Below, piece by piece: positions 1 through 11,430 of a stretch of 64,000 bases of DNA (the first letter of the stretch is position 1; every line of letters starts with the position of its first letter). The stretch comes from Nissolia schottii (taxonomy: Eukaryota; Streptophyta; Magnoliopsida; Fabales; Fabaceae). The stretch is from the NCBI GenBank assembly GCA_003254905.1, contig QANU01019497.1:1-64000 (forward strand), written 5' to 3'. The notes under the pieces are model-generated. The model saw nothing but the letters and a program-made list of their open reading frames with translations, was not told where the DNA came from and ran no database searches. Both the position numbers and the translations under genes were made by a program.

Positions 1-6
1 GAAAAC

Positions 7-54
7 TTGTCTCCCAGAAAACTAGGAGATATCTCCTGAAATTTTAGGAGACAA
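7..54. repeat. 48-bp imperfect palindrome
   Basis: Two 24-base arms (7-30 and 31-54) meet at a GAGAT/ATCTC centre and start and end with TTGTCTCC / GGAGACAA. The central ten and outer eight bases of each arm pair perfectly, with mismatches between. It could be the core of a foldback transposon cut by the window edge; its function is unknown. Confidence 0.6.
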
Positions 55-1204
55 ATTTCGAATGAACAGAATTTTTTTTAAAAACCCTTGCTTAGATTCA
101 ACCCCCCTTCTCTAAGCCACACAAAACCATCAAAATCTAAAAATATATTCGTGTTTAAATATTTAGAGGTCAACTCTAAAAATATTACTCATAAATTATA
201 AGAGTTTCCAAAAACCCTTATTAACCTTTAAACCTAGTCGTAAAAACACATTATTATTATTTTTAATATAAAATATTGACTTATATTGTTTAAAATAATA
301 GTATCATGTGTGAGTTAATTAAAGTATCATTTATTGTGAGAGCATGATCCCGCGGAATGAAGACTGCATATTATTGTGAGAGGGGAAGAAGGAAGGAAAA
401 TCTGAGGATGTCGTAGTACCCCCTCTTAAATGCATAGAATCTTCATCTGCCACGCACCCTCATTTACTTAACAACCCCAATTCTTCTTAGCTTTCTTCAA
501 TTTATGGACCACAAAGCACCCAGTAACCCCCGTAAAAAAGAAATGAAAATACACCACAGACGAAAACTAGCCAAACGAATAGGGCAATTCTGTGTGTTGG
601 AATACACTATATATCAGTTGCGAATAAAGAATAAAAAATAAAACAAAATAAAATTAAACGCACCACCAAGCTCAAGAAATGTCAAAAGAAATAAAAGGAC
701 TGTTGTTTTATTAAACTGATCATTGGTACTCTAACCTATAATCACTTAATCACTCTCTCTCTCTAATCTCTCTGCCTCCTTTAATTAACCCCTCCCTCAC
801 TCACTCACTCGCACGCACGCACGCACGCACGCACTCTCTCTCTCGTACGCTCCCCCCTCTCTCTCTCTGCCATTCTTTCATCGCCGGAACGCGTCGCCAA
901 CCGATCAACTGGCCGGCATTCCGGCGATCCCTTCCCCACTCCGATCTCCACCGCTGTAAATCGCTGTTCTGCACTCGATTCTCTTCCATTTCCCTTTTCC
1001 CTCAGATCCGTCGCCGTTTCGGTTGTGATGCGAAAATTATGGGAGCACAAGAAGAATCGTTCATGGATTAAGAAGAAGATCCTACAACCGTGTTCTCATG
1101 CATCCACTCGCATCACTCTCCCCCAATCCCACCACCTACTCCTTCTGAAATCGCTCATCAGCAAAACACTTTAGGGTTAGGGTTTCTAATTTTGGTGGGA
1201 GAAA
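55..1204 (+). promoter_or_regulatory. Upstream region and leader of the PP2A B' gene
   Basis: No coding sequence is supported here. The stretch from about 745 to 875 is rich in CT dinucleotides and contains a (CGCA)n/(ACGC)n run near 810-833. Pyrimidine-rich leaders of this kind are common in plant 5' untranslated regions. Open frames through 800-1200 are low-complexity products of the CT and GC-rich leader. I did not find a convincing TATA box, so the transcription start is not placed. Confidence 0.45.
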
Positions 1205-4200
1205 ATGTTCAAGAGAATCATGAAGGGAGGGCAGAAGAAGCCCTCCAAATCGGACCCCGGCGATCCCTCCGCCTACGGCTACGGTCCTCCCGGCACCAAC
1301 AGCAGCAGCCTCATTCCACCGTCCAGCACCGCCATTGTCGTCGCCAACAACGCCTCTCGCGGCGGAGCTGCCGCGGCGCCGCCGATGCCCCCGCCTTCCG
1401 GCGCGATGGAGCCGCTCCCTCCGTTCCGCGACGTGCCGGTCTCCGAGCGGCAGAACCTCTTTCTCCGGAAGCTCCAGGTTTGCTGCTACGTCCTGGACTT
1501 CTCCGACACGCTGAAGAACGTTCGGGAGAAGGAGATCAAGCGGCAGACGCTGATGGAGCTCGTGGATTTCATCCAATCGGGGTCCGGTAAGATCACGGAG
1601 AATTGCCAGGAGGAGATGATAAGGATGATTTCGGTGAACATCTTCCGGTGCCTCCCACCGGCGTCGCACGAGAACACCGGCCAGGAAACCACCGATCCGG
1701 AGGAGGAGGAGCCGTGCTTGGAGCCCGCGTGGCCCCACTTGCAGCTCGTCTACGAGCTCCTCCTCCGCTACGTGGTCTCCTCCGATACCGACACCAAGGT
1801 CGCGAAACGGTACATTGATCATTCCTTCGTGCTCAAGTTGCTTGATTTGTTTGATTCCGAGGACCCCAGAGAGCGTGAGTATTTGAAAACCATCTTGCAC
1901 CGTATATATGGAAAATTCATGGTTCACCGGCCGTTTATTCGGAAGGCTATTAACAACATTTTTTATCGGTTTATATATGAGACGGAGAGGCATAGCGGTA
2001 TTGGGGAGCTTCTGGAGATTCTTGGCAGCATCATTAATGGGTTCGCGCTGCCCATGAAGGAGGAGCACAAGCTGTTCCTTGTGAGGGCGCTCCTTCCCCT
2101 GCATAAGCCTAAGCCAGTCGCCATGTACCATCAGCAGTTGTCCTACTGCATCTCGCAGTTTGTGGAGAAGGATTACAAGCTAGCGGATACGGTTATTAGG
2201 GGATTGTTAAAGTACTGGCCGGTCACCAATTGCCAGAAGGAGGTTCTCTTCCTTGGGGAACTGGAGGAGGTTTTGGAGGCCACGCAGGCAGCAGAGTTCC
2301 AGCGCTGCATGGTTCCTCTCTTTAGACAGATTGCCCGCTGCCTCAACAGTTCTCACTTTCAGGTTTGTGGAAAAAACTGTTTGTTTCTTTAATCATGTCA
2401 GTTCAGTGAGATTAATGCGTTCCAAGCTTTTTACCCTTTTTTATTTTCCTTAGGGTTATAAATATGCTATGCTTCTTGTTGAACTAGCTCTTTCTACATC
2501 TAAACTAGGTCCATTTATGGTGTGATTAGCTAAGGGTCAATACTCCTAGTTGTGATTGCAGTGAATCCAATATCTTTCCTGTTATGGATAGTTCTTCAGT
2601 CGTAGTCATGCGTCTTAATGGTTTGTTGTTTAATGGGGAAAAGTAAAAGAAGAAAAAAGAAATATTTGTTATCTTCAAATATGGAAAAGAAGATACATTA
2701 TGTTATGTCTGACTTATTAGGCTTCAACATTAAAACACATAAATGTGAAAATACTAATTCACGTGCATTTTTTTTTCACACATCCAGTGATTTTATATCC
2801 ATTTTTGTTCCTCTTTGGCTTTAAAGCTGAGTGTATGGCAAACTTAACCAGAATTGAAATTCAACTGATGCCTATTAGTTGACATTTTACTTTATGAATT
2901 TTGCAAGTGTATATTGATTTTATGGTTAATGGCTTATTTTTGTGATTGTAATGTAAATTTTCTGCTGAATAACTGTAATAGGGAAGTTTCTTGTTTTACT
3001 TGTGCACTGTTTGAGAAAATTTGACTTACAGACTTGTTTCTTTCTTTATGATACCATTATTGCTGATATAATTTTTGGTGTGATTCATGTGAGGATATTT
3101 TAAGAATATCAGTAAAGCTGAATGTTTGAATTGAATTTCTACTGGCTATTGTCTTTGGGGTCAACTGTGGTTTCCCTTCTGATTTATTAGGTCACATGCA
3201 ATGCCTGTTTTGATTTAATAAATTGAGCATATCTCCTTTAATTTAACACGACAATTTTCAATGTGCCACCTAACATCCTAATCAGGAGTTTAACTTTGCA
3301 AGTCATATGACCAATTGGCTGGGGAATAAACAAAAACTCATAATGAACTTGTTTTCTGGGAAGTTATCATGAGCTTCCCTAATTTGTTGTTGTATACTAT
3401 CTCTATTTTTTACTCAAGGAAAGAGAAATGGGGAATATTTCAACAGAGCATAATCTGTTCTCATAAGCTGACTAGCACACCTGGCATCTTTCTGCCTACA
3501 AACTTACCCTACTACTAAACTGTATGATACAGCTGAGCTTTTAATATATTAAAATCCAATGTTTGCTGGTTTAGCAGAATCAAATACGTGTGTTTTCAGT
3601 GTTTTAGATCTGTTGGTGGTTATGAACACTCATTTGTTTCATCCCTATATCAGGTTTCCTTTTCAGCATCTGTGCCGGAGTGAACAGAGTGTGTACCTAA
3701 CAGCTCATTTTGATCTATAATTAATTAGCTCTCCTGCTGGATATATCTTAATTGAGTGATTGGGCACCCCTTAATTGATTTTGTCATTGTTGTTGTTGTG
3801 TTATTATTATTATTGTAGACTACTATTGCTGCTACTACTACTACTATTATTATCATTATTTGCAGAAGTTCATTGATCAATTTCATCTCGTCTCTTAATT
3901 GTTTATGCCCAGATAGGGAAAGTAGAATTACTACTACTTTTTCCCTGGGTTCTAATTGATCCACACCTTAAATAATCGCGAATTTTAAATCATCTACCTA
4001 GGTGTGAAGTCCCATGATTGATCAGTAAAAAATAAACAAGGAACAAGGAATAAGCAAGGAATATAACTTAGGGAAAATATATTGTATTACTGAGGGTTGT
4101 GATTTGATATAATGAGAAGTGCCTATAAATAGGCTAAGAAACAAAATCAGAACATAAATATAAAATCAACATAAATTGGAAGTAATCGAACTAAATAAAC

Positions 4201-7200
4201 ATTAGATCAATTTAAAATAAATTAGAAATATGATAATATTCTTAACACTCTCCCTCAAGCTAAAGCTCCTAGAGCTTTAAGCTTGTCACAGTATAGCGGA
4301 GGTGGTCTGGTGAACCAAAAGCAACTACAGAGAATCTTGTACGGAAACGAGTTTGCACGGAAATAGGAGTGCTGAATGGAAGCAACAGGATGAGCATAAC
4401 CAACAGCAAAGGCAATGACTGCGCAGAGGCAGCAAAGGCAACAACTGTGCGGAGGCAGCAAAGGCAATGACTGTGCGGAGGCAGCAAAGGCAACGACTAT
4501 GCGGAGGCAGCAAAGGCAACTATTATGCAGAGGCAGCAAATGTGGCAACAAGTCTAGAGGGTCAAAAAGGCAGCAATGGAAAAGGCATATTAGAGAGTTT
4601 TACGGAAAACAAAAAAGAGAGTTTTTGTGAAAAGGGCAGAGCCTAAGCTCTAAAGCAACGAAAGGGAAAAAGATGGCTCATGGAGGGTGCCATGGCTCTG
4701 ATACCATGTGAAGTCCCATGATTGATCAATAAAAAATAAACAAGGAACAAGGAATATGCAAGAAATATAACTCAGGGAAAATATATTGTATTACTGAGGG
4801 TTGTGATTTGATACAATGAGAAGTGCCCATAAATAGGCTAAGAAACAGAATCAAAACATAAATATATAATTAACATAAATTGGAAGTAATCAAACTAAAT
4901 AAACATTAGATCAATTTAAAATAAATCAGAGATATGATAATATTCTTAACACTAGGAATTTATTTATTCTTCATGTTTCCATCTCACAAGTCAAGCTTAA
5001 TCTTCAGTGGTTATTCTTTACTCTGGAGTGCTGTGCATCTTTTTGAATACTTAAACCACTGAATCACGCTCCGTGGAATCTAATCCAGCGAGGAAATCGG
5101 CTACTTATGAGGCGGATGGTTTGAGTACTTTTTAGTTATATCAATCTGAGATTATGAACGCTATTGGCTATTGGTCAACAAAGATTCTCCCAGATACTCA
5201 TCAATATGTCGTCTGAAAATACTGTTAATTGTGTTACCAAAGGTCTGCACTAGGGCAAAATAATAGCACAGTTTTGCAGAAACTTCAAGCAAAATAAACC
5301 AAAGATTTAGTAAAGGGTTTTGGTATCCATCTGCAATTTCTGGAGTCTCTGAATTATCAGAACTTCCTAGTTCGGTAAGCAAATAAATTTCTCAAATCAG
5401 AATACTGAATTTAGAATCCTAGAGAGACAATTTGAGAAACCGAAAAGGCATTCACCAACCTGAGTTGTTTTAGTCATGTGACCTTTGTGTGACTCCTATG
5501 TTCTCAAACTGAACCCTTGATTGGGACAGTAAGTGGCTTATTTCAATGTCTTAACTGAGGATATTGCAGTTGAGCCAATAAAATAGGGGGTGAAGTGCAA
5601 TTGACACTTCTTTATCTGTTCCTTCATTCGCCTCTCCTGATAAGGTACTGTTGTAATAAATTATCTTTTTGTATTCTAGTAATCTTATGCTGAACGTTGA
5701 AACTAGTCTCTTGGTTTCTTATAAATGCTAGGTTGGGGTAATTACTCTTAATCATTTACTTTTACTACAATGCATCTTGTCTTGTGGTTAAAGTATTGAC
5801 ACAGAATTTTGTCTGTTGGAAAAAATTTCAGAGGTTTGTTGTGATATATTATTCTTATAAATGTGATTGGGAGTAAGGCTTGTTCAATTTAAGTTTGCAA
5901 ATTAAGTTTTCCTAGGCATTAAAATATCACTTAGTTTTTTGTGCTACGGTATTTTTTTTGGTGTTAAATATAACTTAATTTAATAAAAATAAGAAAATAT
6001 TAGAGAAGAAAGTGTAAGAGGAACCTAAGAGTGTGTTTGGTTTGTTTTCATATTTTCTCTGTTAGTTTTCATCATTTCCTTCTCAAGGAGACATTTTTGT
6101 AATTTTATCGAAATCATATCAACTCAAAATGAAAGTAAGAAACAAACCAAACACACTCTTAAAATGCAAAATCCTAAAATAACTGGGGGACATAAAATTA
6201 TCAAACCTCACCGGTCTATTTACATGTCTAACATACAAACCTCTTTATACCTGCTTGGAAAATGAGTGAGGAAATGGAAATAGGAGTTACCTAAGTACTT
6301 TGCTGACAAATCCAGAATCCAAATCTTTCCTAAAGATATTTAATTGTTTGAATCAAGTGAAAATCATTTTTCATTAAAGTGAACTGGTACTCTTGGCTGG
6401 ATTGCAAAATGTCAGCACAGTGCTTGGAAGGAAGAATTTGATTGAACTGTATCTCTATAGATATGGCTTCCATGACATTTTGGTACTGAAGCGTGGCGGT
6501 AACCAATGTTACCAGAGTTAGTGGAGAACCACGAGGTGTTTATTATCAAAAACTTTTATGTTGTTCCCTTCGATGTTCTTTTTTCCTTCTCGGGCGCAAG
6601 AAGTTCGGTGGTAAGTGATGCTTTGTATAAATGAAGACAGGGAGTTAGGAGTGAATTGGTTCCCCTGTTTCAATATTCCAAAGCTCATTATCATTCAATT
6701 CCTTCCTGTTTTCAGCTTTACCAAATGTCATCTTTCAACATTAATTGTAATTTGGAGCTTAAGCTCATCAGATGAGGGAAGCTTGAAGGATTAACAGGGT
6801 CTTGACCACACACTCAACTAGTGCTTGTGGAATTGAAAGTAGTGTGCATTTTCTATGATATGGGTTTGTCTGCCTATGGATATTTAAGGTGATTTTTGTT
6901 TACTTCTTTCAGTAAGGTGTTTGTTTTCTTCCATGGTCTGCTGTCAATAGTCATTAAAGGATCAATGGTTTTCTGGAGGTTCTTGATTTTTTTAGTTTAA
7001 AGATCTGAAATGATTCTATGATTATCTTTGGCAAGTTATATTTCTTTTCTTTTGTGATAGAATCTTTAGCAAGTTATATTTCGTAGTGGATTGCAACCTT
7101 GGTATAATTAGTTTTAAATTGTTCCTTCGGAAGCCTTTGCTAAAGCACTTGCAATGCAGGTTGCAGAACGAGCCCTCTTTCTGTGGAATAATGAGCACAT

Positions 7201-7483
7201 TGTCAGCTTAATTGCCCAAAATAGGACTGTAATATTGCCCATAATATTTGAAGCATTGGAGAAAAATATCAAGAGTCATTGGAACCAGGCAGTTCACGGG
7301 CTTACTGTGAATATTCGGAAAATGTTCCTGGACATGGATGCGGAGTTGTTTGAAGAGTGCCAGAGGCAGTACGCAGAGAAAGAGGCTAAAGCCAAAGAGG
7401 TGGAACAGCAACGGGAATTGAACTGGAAGAGACTGGCAGATGCAGCTGCACAGAATGGGCCGGATGATATGGTCACAGTTTAG
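1205..7483 (+). CDS. PP2A regulatory subunit B' (B56), alpha/beta-like
   Basis: Two exons: 1205-2362 and 7160-7483, joined in phase 0 (CAG|GTTTGT donor, TGCAG acceptor), giving 493 residues, close to the usual ~490-510 of plant B56 subunits. The B56 family selects substrates and localisation for the PP2A core (scaffold A plus catalytic C). The N-terminus [16 protein letters not shown] followed by a Ser/Pro/Ala-rich low-complexity stretch is typical of the plant B'alpha/B'beta group. The conserved B56 core runs from about residue 80 ([17 protein letters not shown]) through exon 2 ([10 protein letters not shown], then [17 protein letters not shown]), ending in a charged tail. The first ATG is chosen because it begins the family N-terminus. 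The 4797-bp intron is unusually long and holds a 949-bp LTR element and a 132-bp MITE. Family assignment is firm; the isoform is an inference. Confidence 0.95.
4003..4951 (-). mobile_element. TRIM-like non-autonomous LTR retrotransposon
   Basis: Two near-identical 245-bp LTRs (4003-4247 and 4707-4951) flank a 459-bp internal region with no coding capacity. On the minus strand each LTR reads TGTTAAGAATATT...CTTCACA. The 5-bp target duplication CTAGG is perfect (3998-4002 and 4952-4956). Directly inside the 5' LTR lies TGGTATCAGAGC (minus strand of 4695-4706), the primer-binding site for initiator tRNA-Met, and inside the 3' LTR a purine tract (4248-4261, minus strand). The LTR start and tract resemble Ty1-copia elements. 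It sits antisense in the PP2A B' intron. It may be a true TRIM or a deletion derivative of a larger copia element. Confidence 0.93.
4403..4545. repeat. 26-bp tandem repeat inside the TRIM
   Basis: The motif AGGCAGCAAAGGCAA recurs at exactly 26-bp spacing, starting at 4427, 4453, 4479, 4505 and 4531, with a partial unit before 4427. Because 26 is not a multiple of three, the array shifts frame at each unit, so the open frames crossing it are unlikely to be translated products. Confidence 0.9.
6028..6159. mobile_element. MITE with 20-bp perfect terminal inverted repeats
   Basis: AGAGTGTGTTTGGTTTGTTT at 6028-6047 is repeated exactly, inverted, at 6140-6159. The flanks are compatible with a TA duplication (6026-6027 and 6160-6161). 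At 132 bp with no coding content it is a miniature inverted-repeat element. The terminus resembles Tourist/PIF-type ends, while the TA flank is more mariner-like, so the superfamily is left open. It lies in the long intron of the PP2A B' gene. Confidence 0.85.
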
Positions 7484-8649
7484 CAAAATTTACTTGACTG
7501 CTTTTAACCGGGACTGTGAATTGGATAGGTGAAGGATTATGAACGTGCTCCTTGCCATTTTGGCGCCATTATTTATTGGTTTCTTTCTTTCCCACTTAAT
7601 TTTTTTTCTCCTTTTCATTTTCTCAGTTGGATAATCATCAAGTTGATGAAAGCAGTGATTAATGTAACTTAAAAATGTATTGGAAGTTGTTAGCAATGTC
7701 TGCAGATTAAGAATGTTTTGTGAAATACTTGTATTTTTTCCCCCTTACAGAGAAATATGGAAATTTTGTTTTCCTCATGGAGACAAAATGGTGCCTTTTG
7801 TTTGTAATGGATTTTTGCACCTGATTGGAGGCATGTAGCAGTAAGTATAAGATCATTTGTGGGACGGAATGGGCTGAATATTTCACTACGTATTAGAAAT
7901 GATGCATTGTTAAATTTTGGCATAATCACAGATGTTAGAACTGGGGAGATACACATCAGTACGATTGTTCTCATTTTTGCTTGTAAGGTAAAATTGCATA
8001 CACCTGTCATTCTTAGACTTCATTAGGCGGGAGTTCCGTTTATTGTGTTGTCCTTTTATAACGAGGATTGATCAAATATATTATATTTTCTTTAGAGAAT
8101 TTGAACACATGCTCATTTGACATAAAATTAAGAGAGATGTCACTTAAATTATTAATTTTTCAGTATAAAAATGTTAGCATTGGTTATTTGAAAAATAAAA
8201 ATTCAGCCCTAGGACTATTATGATTTCATATCTACAAGTTCAGTTTTGTCGACGTATATTTTTATCATCGTAATATATAATTACTTACGTTGTATAATTG
8301 AAATAATCATACATTGTAACATGTTATTGTTGTCTTCATTTTTTTTCTTTCGTAAAGAAAGAAAGAGCGAAGAAAGGTGATGAATTAAGTCAATGAATGG
8401 TAAAGATTATTAAAAATGAATAAATTAAGTATGGTTAAAAAACCATATGGAAAGAAATATAAGAGTTAAATAGATAGAGAAGGGGGAGAAAATAAAAATC
8501 CAATATTTGTGTCCAATAGTGGACACTTTATCCATCACCTATCCGTGTCTGTGGAGCGTGAAGAAGAGCAAGTAGCGATAGGGGACACAAATTCACAAGA
8601 AGAAGAGATTAGAATAAGCGGAAAGTGATAATAAGAATTAAGAACAAAA
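7484..8649 (+). other. PP2A B' 3' UTR and short intergenic region
   Basis: The first ~500 bases are T-rich and lack any supported gene, as expected of a 3' untranslated region. From about 8040 the sequence becomes AT-rich spacer and then the leader of the next gene. The two genes point the same way but are about 1.2 kb apart. Confidence 0.5.
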
Positions 8650-10856
8650 ATGTTGAAAAAGGGAGGAGGCAGCGGCGGTGCTGCGTTTCAGAAGGACGTG
8701 CCATGGAGAGCATCACCTTCTTCCGTTAGGCCACTTCCCAAAATTCACCACTCTCCAATCCTCCGCGTTTCCCAGTCTCCCTTTTCCGATTATGCCCTCT
8801 TCGTCATGAAGGTTCCCCTTTTTTCTTCATTCACTTTGTCGCTTCCTCTGTCTACTCCTTCTTCATTCATTAACAAAGTTTTTTTCTTTCTTTTTTGGGA
8901 TTCGGATTCTGCAGCAACGCGACCCGATAGGAAGCGGGTTGGGCGAGGAGGCCATAGTGGAAGCAGCTGGTCCCGACTGCATCGTACCTGGCCAGATAAT
9001 GCCCGTCAAATTGCTTGGTGTCAAGGTACCTGTTCAATTTTGACTATTGGAAATCAAAATTGAAAGAAAAACCTGCGTTTTTGTGCCAATTATGAAACTG
9101 AACAACACTTGTGTATGTGGTTGATTCTTTGTTGTCGTGCTACTACTGTATTGGATGTTGGTGTGGAATTAGCTCCCATGTTACTTCACAATATACTTGG
9201 CATTGCCCCTTTGGTTTTGGTCTTCTTGTTTAGGGTTTTTGCTTTGAAGGATAGAATGGAAGCCTATCGTTGAGAAGAAAAAACAAATCCAAGAATTAAT
9301 ATCTTGATCACAAATCAGAAGTCCAGCTGTGCATGTTTACCTCATGAATCTGTGAAAATCAAAGGAGGAGTTTGATTTCTCAAGACGTTCAGTGTTATGT
9401 AGGGCTAGGACATCTTATATATTTTCCAAATCGTAAGTGTTAAATTACCTTCGTCTTTGAAAAAATGTTTCTTAAATCACAATTCATCTTTCTTAACGTC
9501 CTAATTTCTTCTGCCCTCACTTTTGACTTGAGGAGCGGTAAATATATCATTCTGTTTCAGTTTTCAAATCTGCCATTGATACCCGGACGCCTCTCTTTGT
9601 TTCTTCTGAAGCAACCAACCCTCATGAACCTCTTGTAAAAAAAAATGCATTACATAGTATTTGAATAGTCAGAACTCAACTATTATTCTGTCCGCGTTTA
9701 TATGCTAAGCCCTAACCTAACATGCATTTTTTAATTCAAATTATTGTTGTAACTTAGACTTGGTTAGCTTGAATTGAATACTCTCTAATTCATGCCGTCA
9801 AGCCTTGTTTTATGTGCATTTGTCAATCATTTTGTTCTAACACTATTGTATTTGTAAGTTAGGTTAATTTTAAATTTATCCGTTCAAGTTTTCTTGCTAC
9901 CTTAGTCGATCCATTTATGCCAAATGGGTGAGAGGCAATGGATCATTGTCCTTTTTTGTGTGTCAAAAGGTTGGTATGTTCCTAAATTTGAGCTTTCTTT
10001 CTTATCTTATCATGTATTTTCATGTTTTTCCCGTTGTATTGTGCGCTCACATTTTCTGCAGTAATTATGATTCTCATTTTGGGTGATGCTATTTAGGAAG
10101 ATTATAATTTTGCAAAGAGGTGCAATTTAACTTTTTTCTTCTTGACTGGACAGGTCTGGCCTATCACTGTTGACCTGAAGTTTTTGGAACCAGTTGGGAG
10201 AGAACTTAAGGCGCTTGGAAAGGTGAAGGGTTTTTTTTTTTTTTTTTTTTTAAGGCATGCAAGGGAAAAAATTGACACTTCTTTCTTTAAGTTGAGCTCT
10301 AGTGAGTTCTATGCATTTCATATTGATGAATTGTGGAGTAGAATACGGGCTAACTCACGTATCTCAACTCTTTATGTTGCATTCAAATATTCATACCTCA
10401 ACTTGAAAAGAATCAGGAACAAAGGAATGTGCTTACTGTAGCATTGTGCAGACATAGCCAGATGCTTTGCTCATAACATTTGCATTGATGTTACAATTTG
10501 TTCAGCAGTGCTTTTTCTACTATGCCTTTCTCCTGGATGTGCATATAGTTAGTTCAAATGCATCTGCGGTACTTCTGTTGAACTAGTTGAACCACGGCAT
10601 GTTTAAATCATCTCTAGTATCACTGTTTCTCTGTTGAACTAGTTGAACCACATGTTTAAATCATCTCTAGTATCCCTGTTGCTCGTGATTTATTTATGTT
10701 GCTTGGTTGCTTGTCTTGTTGATTTATAACTTGCCAGTCAATACATGCAATTCCAAGTATGTGATGTAGTCTTTATAATTAATGTGTTTGTTTTTGTGCA
10801 TGCAGTTCATGGATGACGCAGTTGAACTTATGAACAAATCATTCATAGATCGCTAA
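8650..10856 (+). CDS. Conserved plant protein of unknown function (130 aa)
   Basis: Four exons: 8650-8811, 8915-9025, 10154-10222 and 10806-10856, all in phase 0 with GT-AG junctions, giving 130 residues. The protein begins MLKKGGGSGG, has a Ser/Pro-rich stretch with PKIHHSPILRVSQSPFSDYA (about 30-49), then IGSGLGEEAIVEAAGPDCIV and VWPITVDLKFLEPVGRELKA, and ends DDAVELMNKSFIDR. I recognise this as a small, highly conserved family in land plants, with conserved C-terminal half, but I know no established function. There is no signal peptide, membrane segment or known domain. The second exon is easy to miss because another frame stays open across it. A 20-base T run lies just after exon 3. Confidence 0.85.
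10575..10676 (+). repeat. Tandem duplication, ~56-bp unit
   Basis: CTGTTGAACTAGTTGAACCA begins at 10575 and again at 10631, each followed by CATGTTTAAATCATCTCTAG and TATC. The copies differ by a short indel. It lies in the third intron of the unknown-function gene and looks like a recent local duplication. Confidence 0.85.
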
Positions 10857-11430
10857 TAGCATGGCACTGTGTTTGGAACAAGATGAAGCAGCTGCAATTT
10901 GAATTTTTAAGGGAACAGAAGCATAGGCAAAGCCGAGTGACTGTAACATTTTTGCTCATTTTGTTCTTTAGTCTTGCGAGTGCGAACTAAGATAATATTT
11001 ACTTAGAAAGAGAAGCATATCATATTTTGAGCTGTATGTGGCTATTGGAATGCCCTCCTATGCTACACTACCTTTTTTTTCCTTTGATCCTTTCAGTACC
11101 GAATAAGATGAAATCATGAGAATTTTGTTCTTGCATCGTAGTTTCATATGGAATCTGCTCATGCATGATACACCAAACGGCCACTAATTTCACTTCATTG
11201 CTGATGATATTTGCAAAATTTGAGCAATTAGACTGTTGAGGTAGTCAACTAAGCAAATCAAAAACAGAGTTTGCATAGGTGAAAAAAGAGGAAGAAGAGT
11301 ATGTACAGTCAGTCTTAATGGTGCTTGATCCCTTTGACTTTGGGACCAAGCACTTTTCATTCCAATGAAAGAAGGAAAGGAATAGCGTAGCGTTACATTG
11401 AAGACGCAACGCCTGATTCTTGAATCGTTG
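10857..11430. other. 3' ends of two convergent genes
   Basis: This spacer separates the unknown-function gene (+) from the pectate lyase gene (-). It should contain both 3' untranslated regions. No further gene is seen. Confidence 0.5.

Noticed and set aside
1136..2131. 331-codon minus-strand open frame
   Set aside because: It is the antisense shadow of the G+C-rich first exon of the PP2A B' gene and resembles no family.
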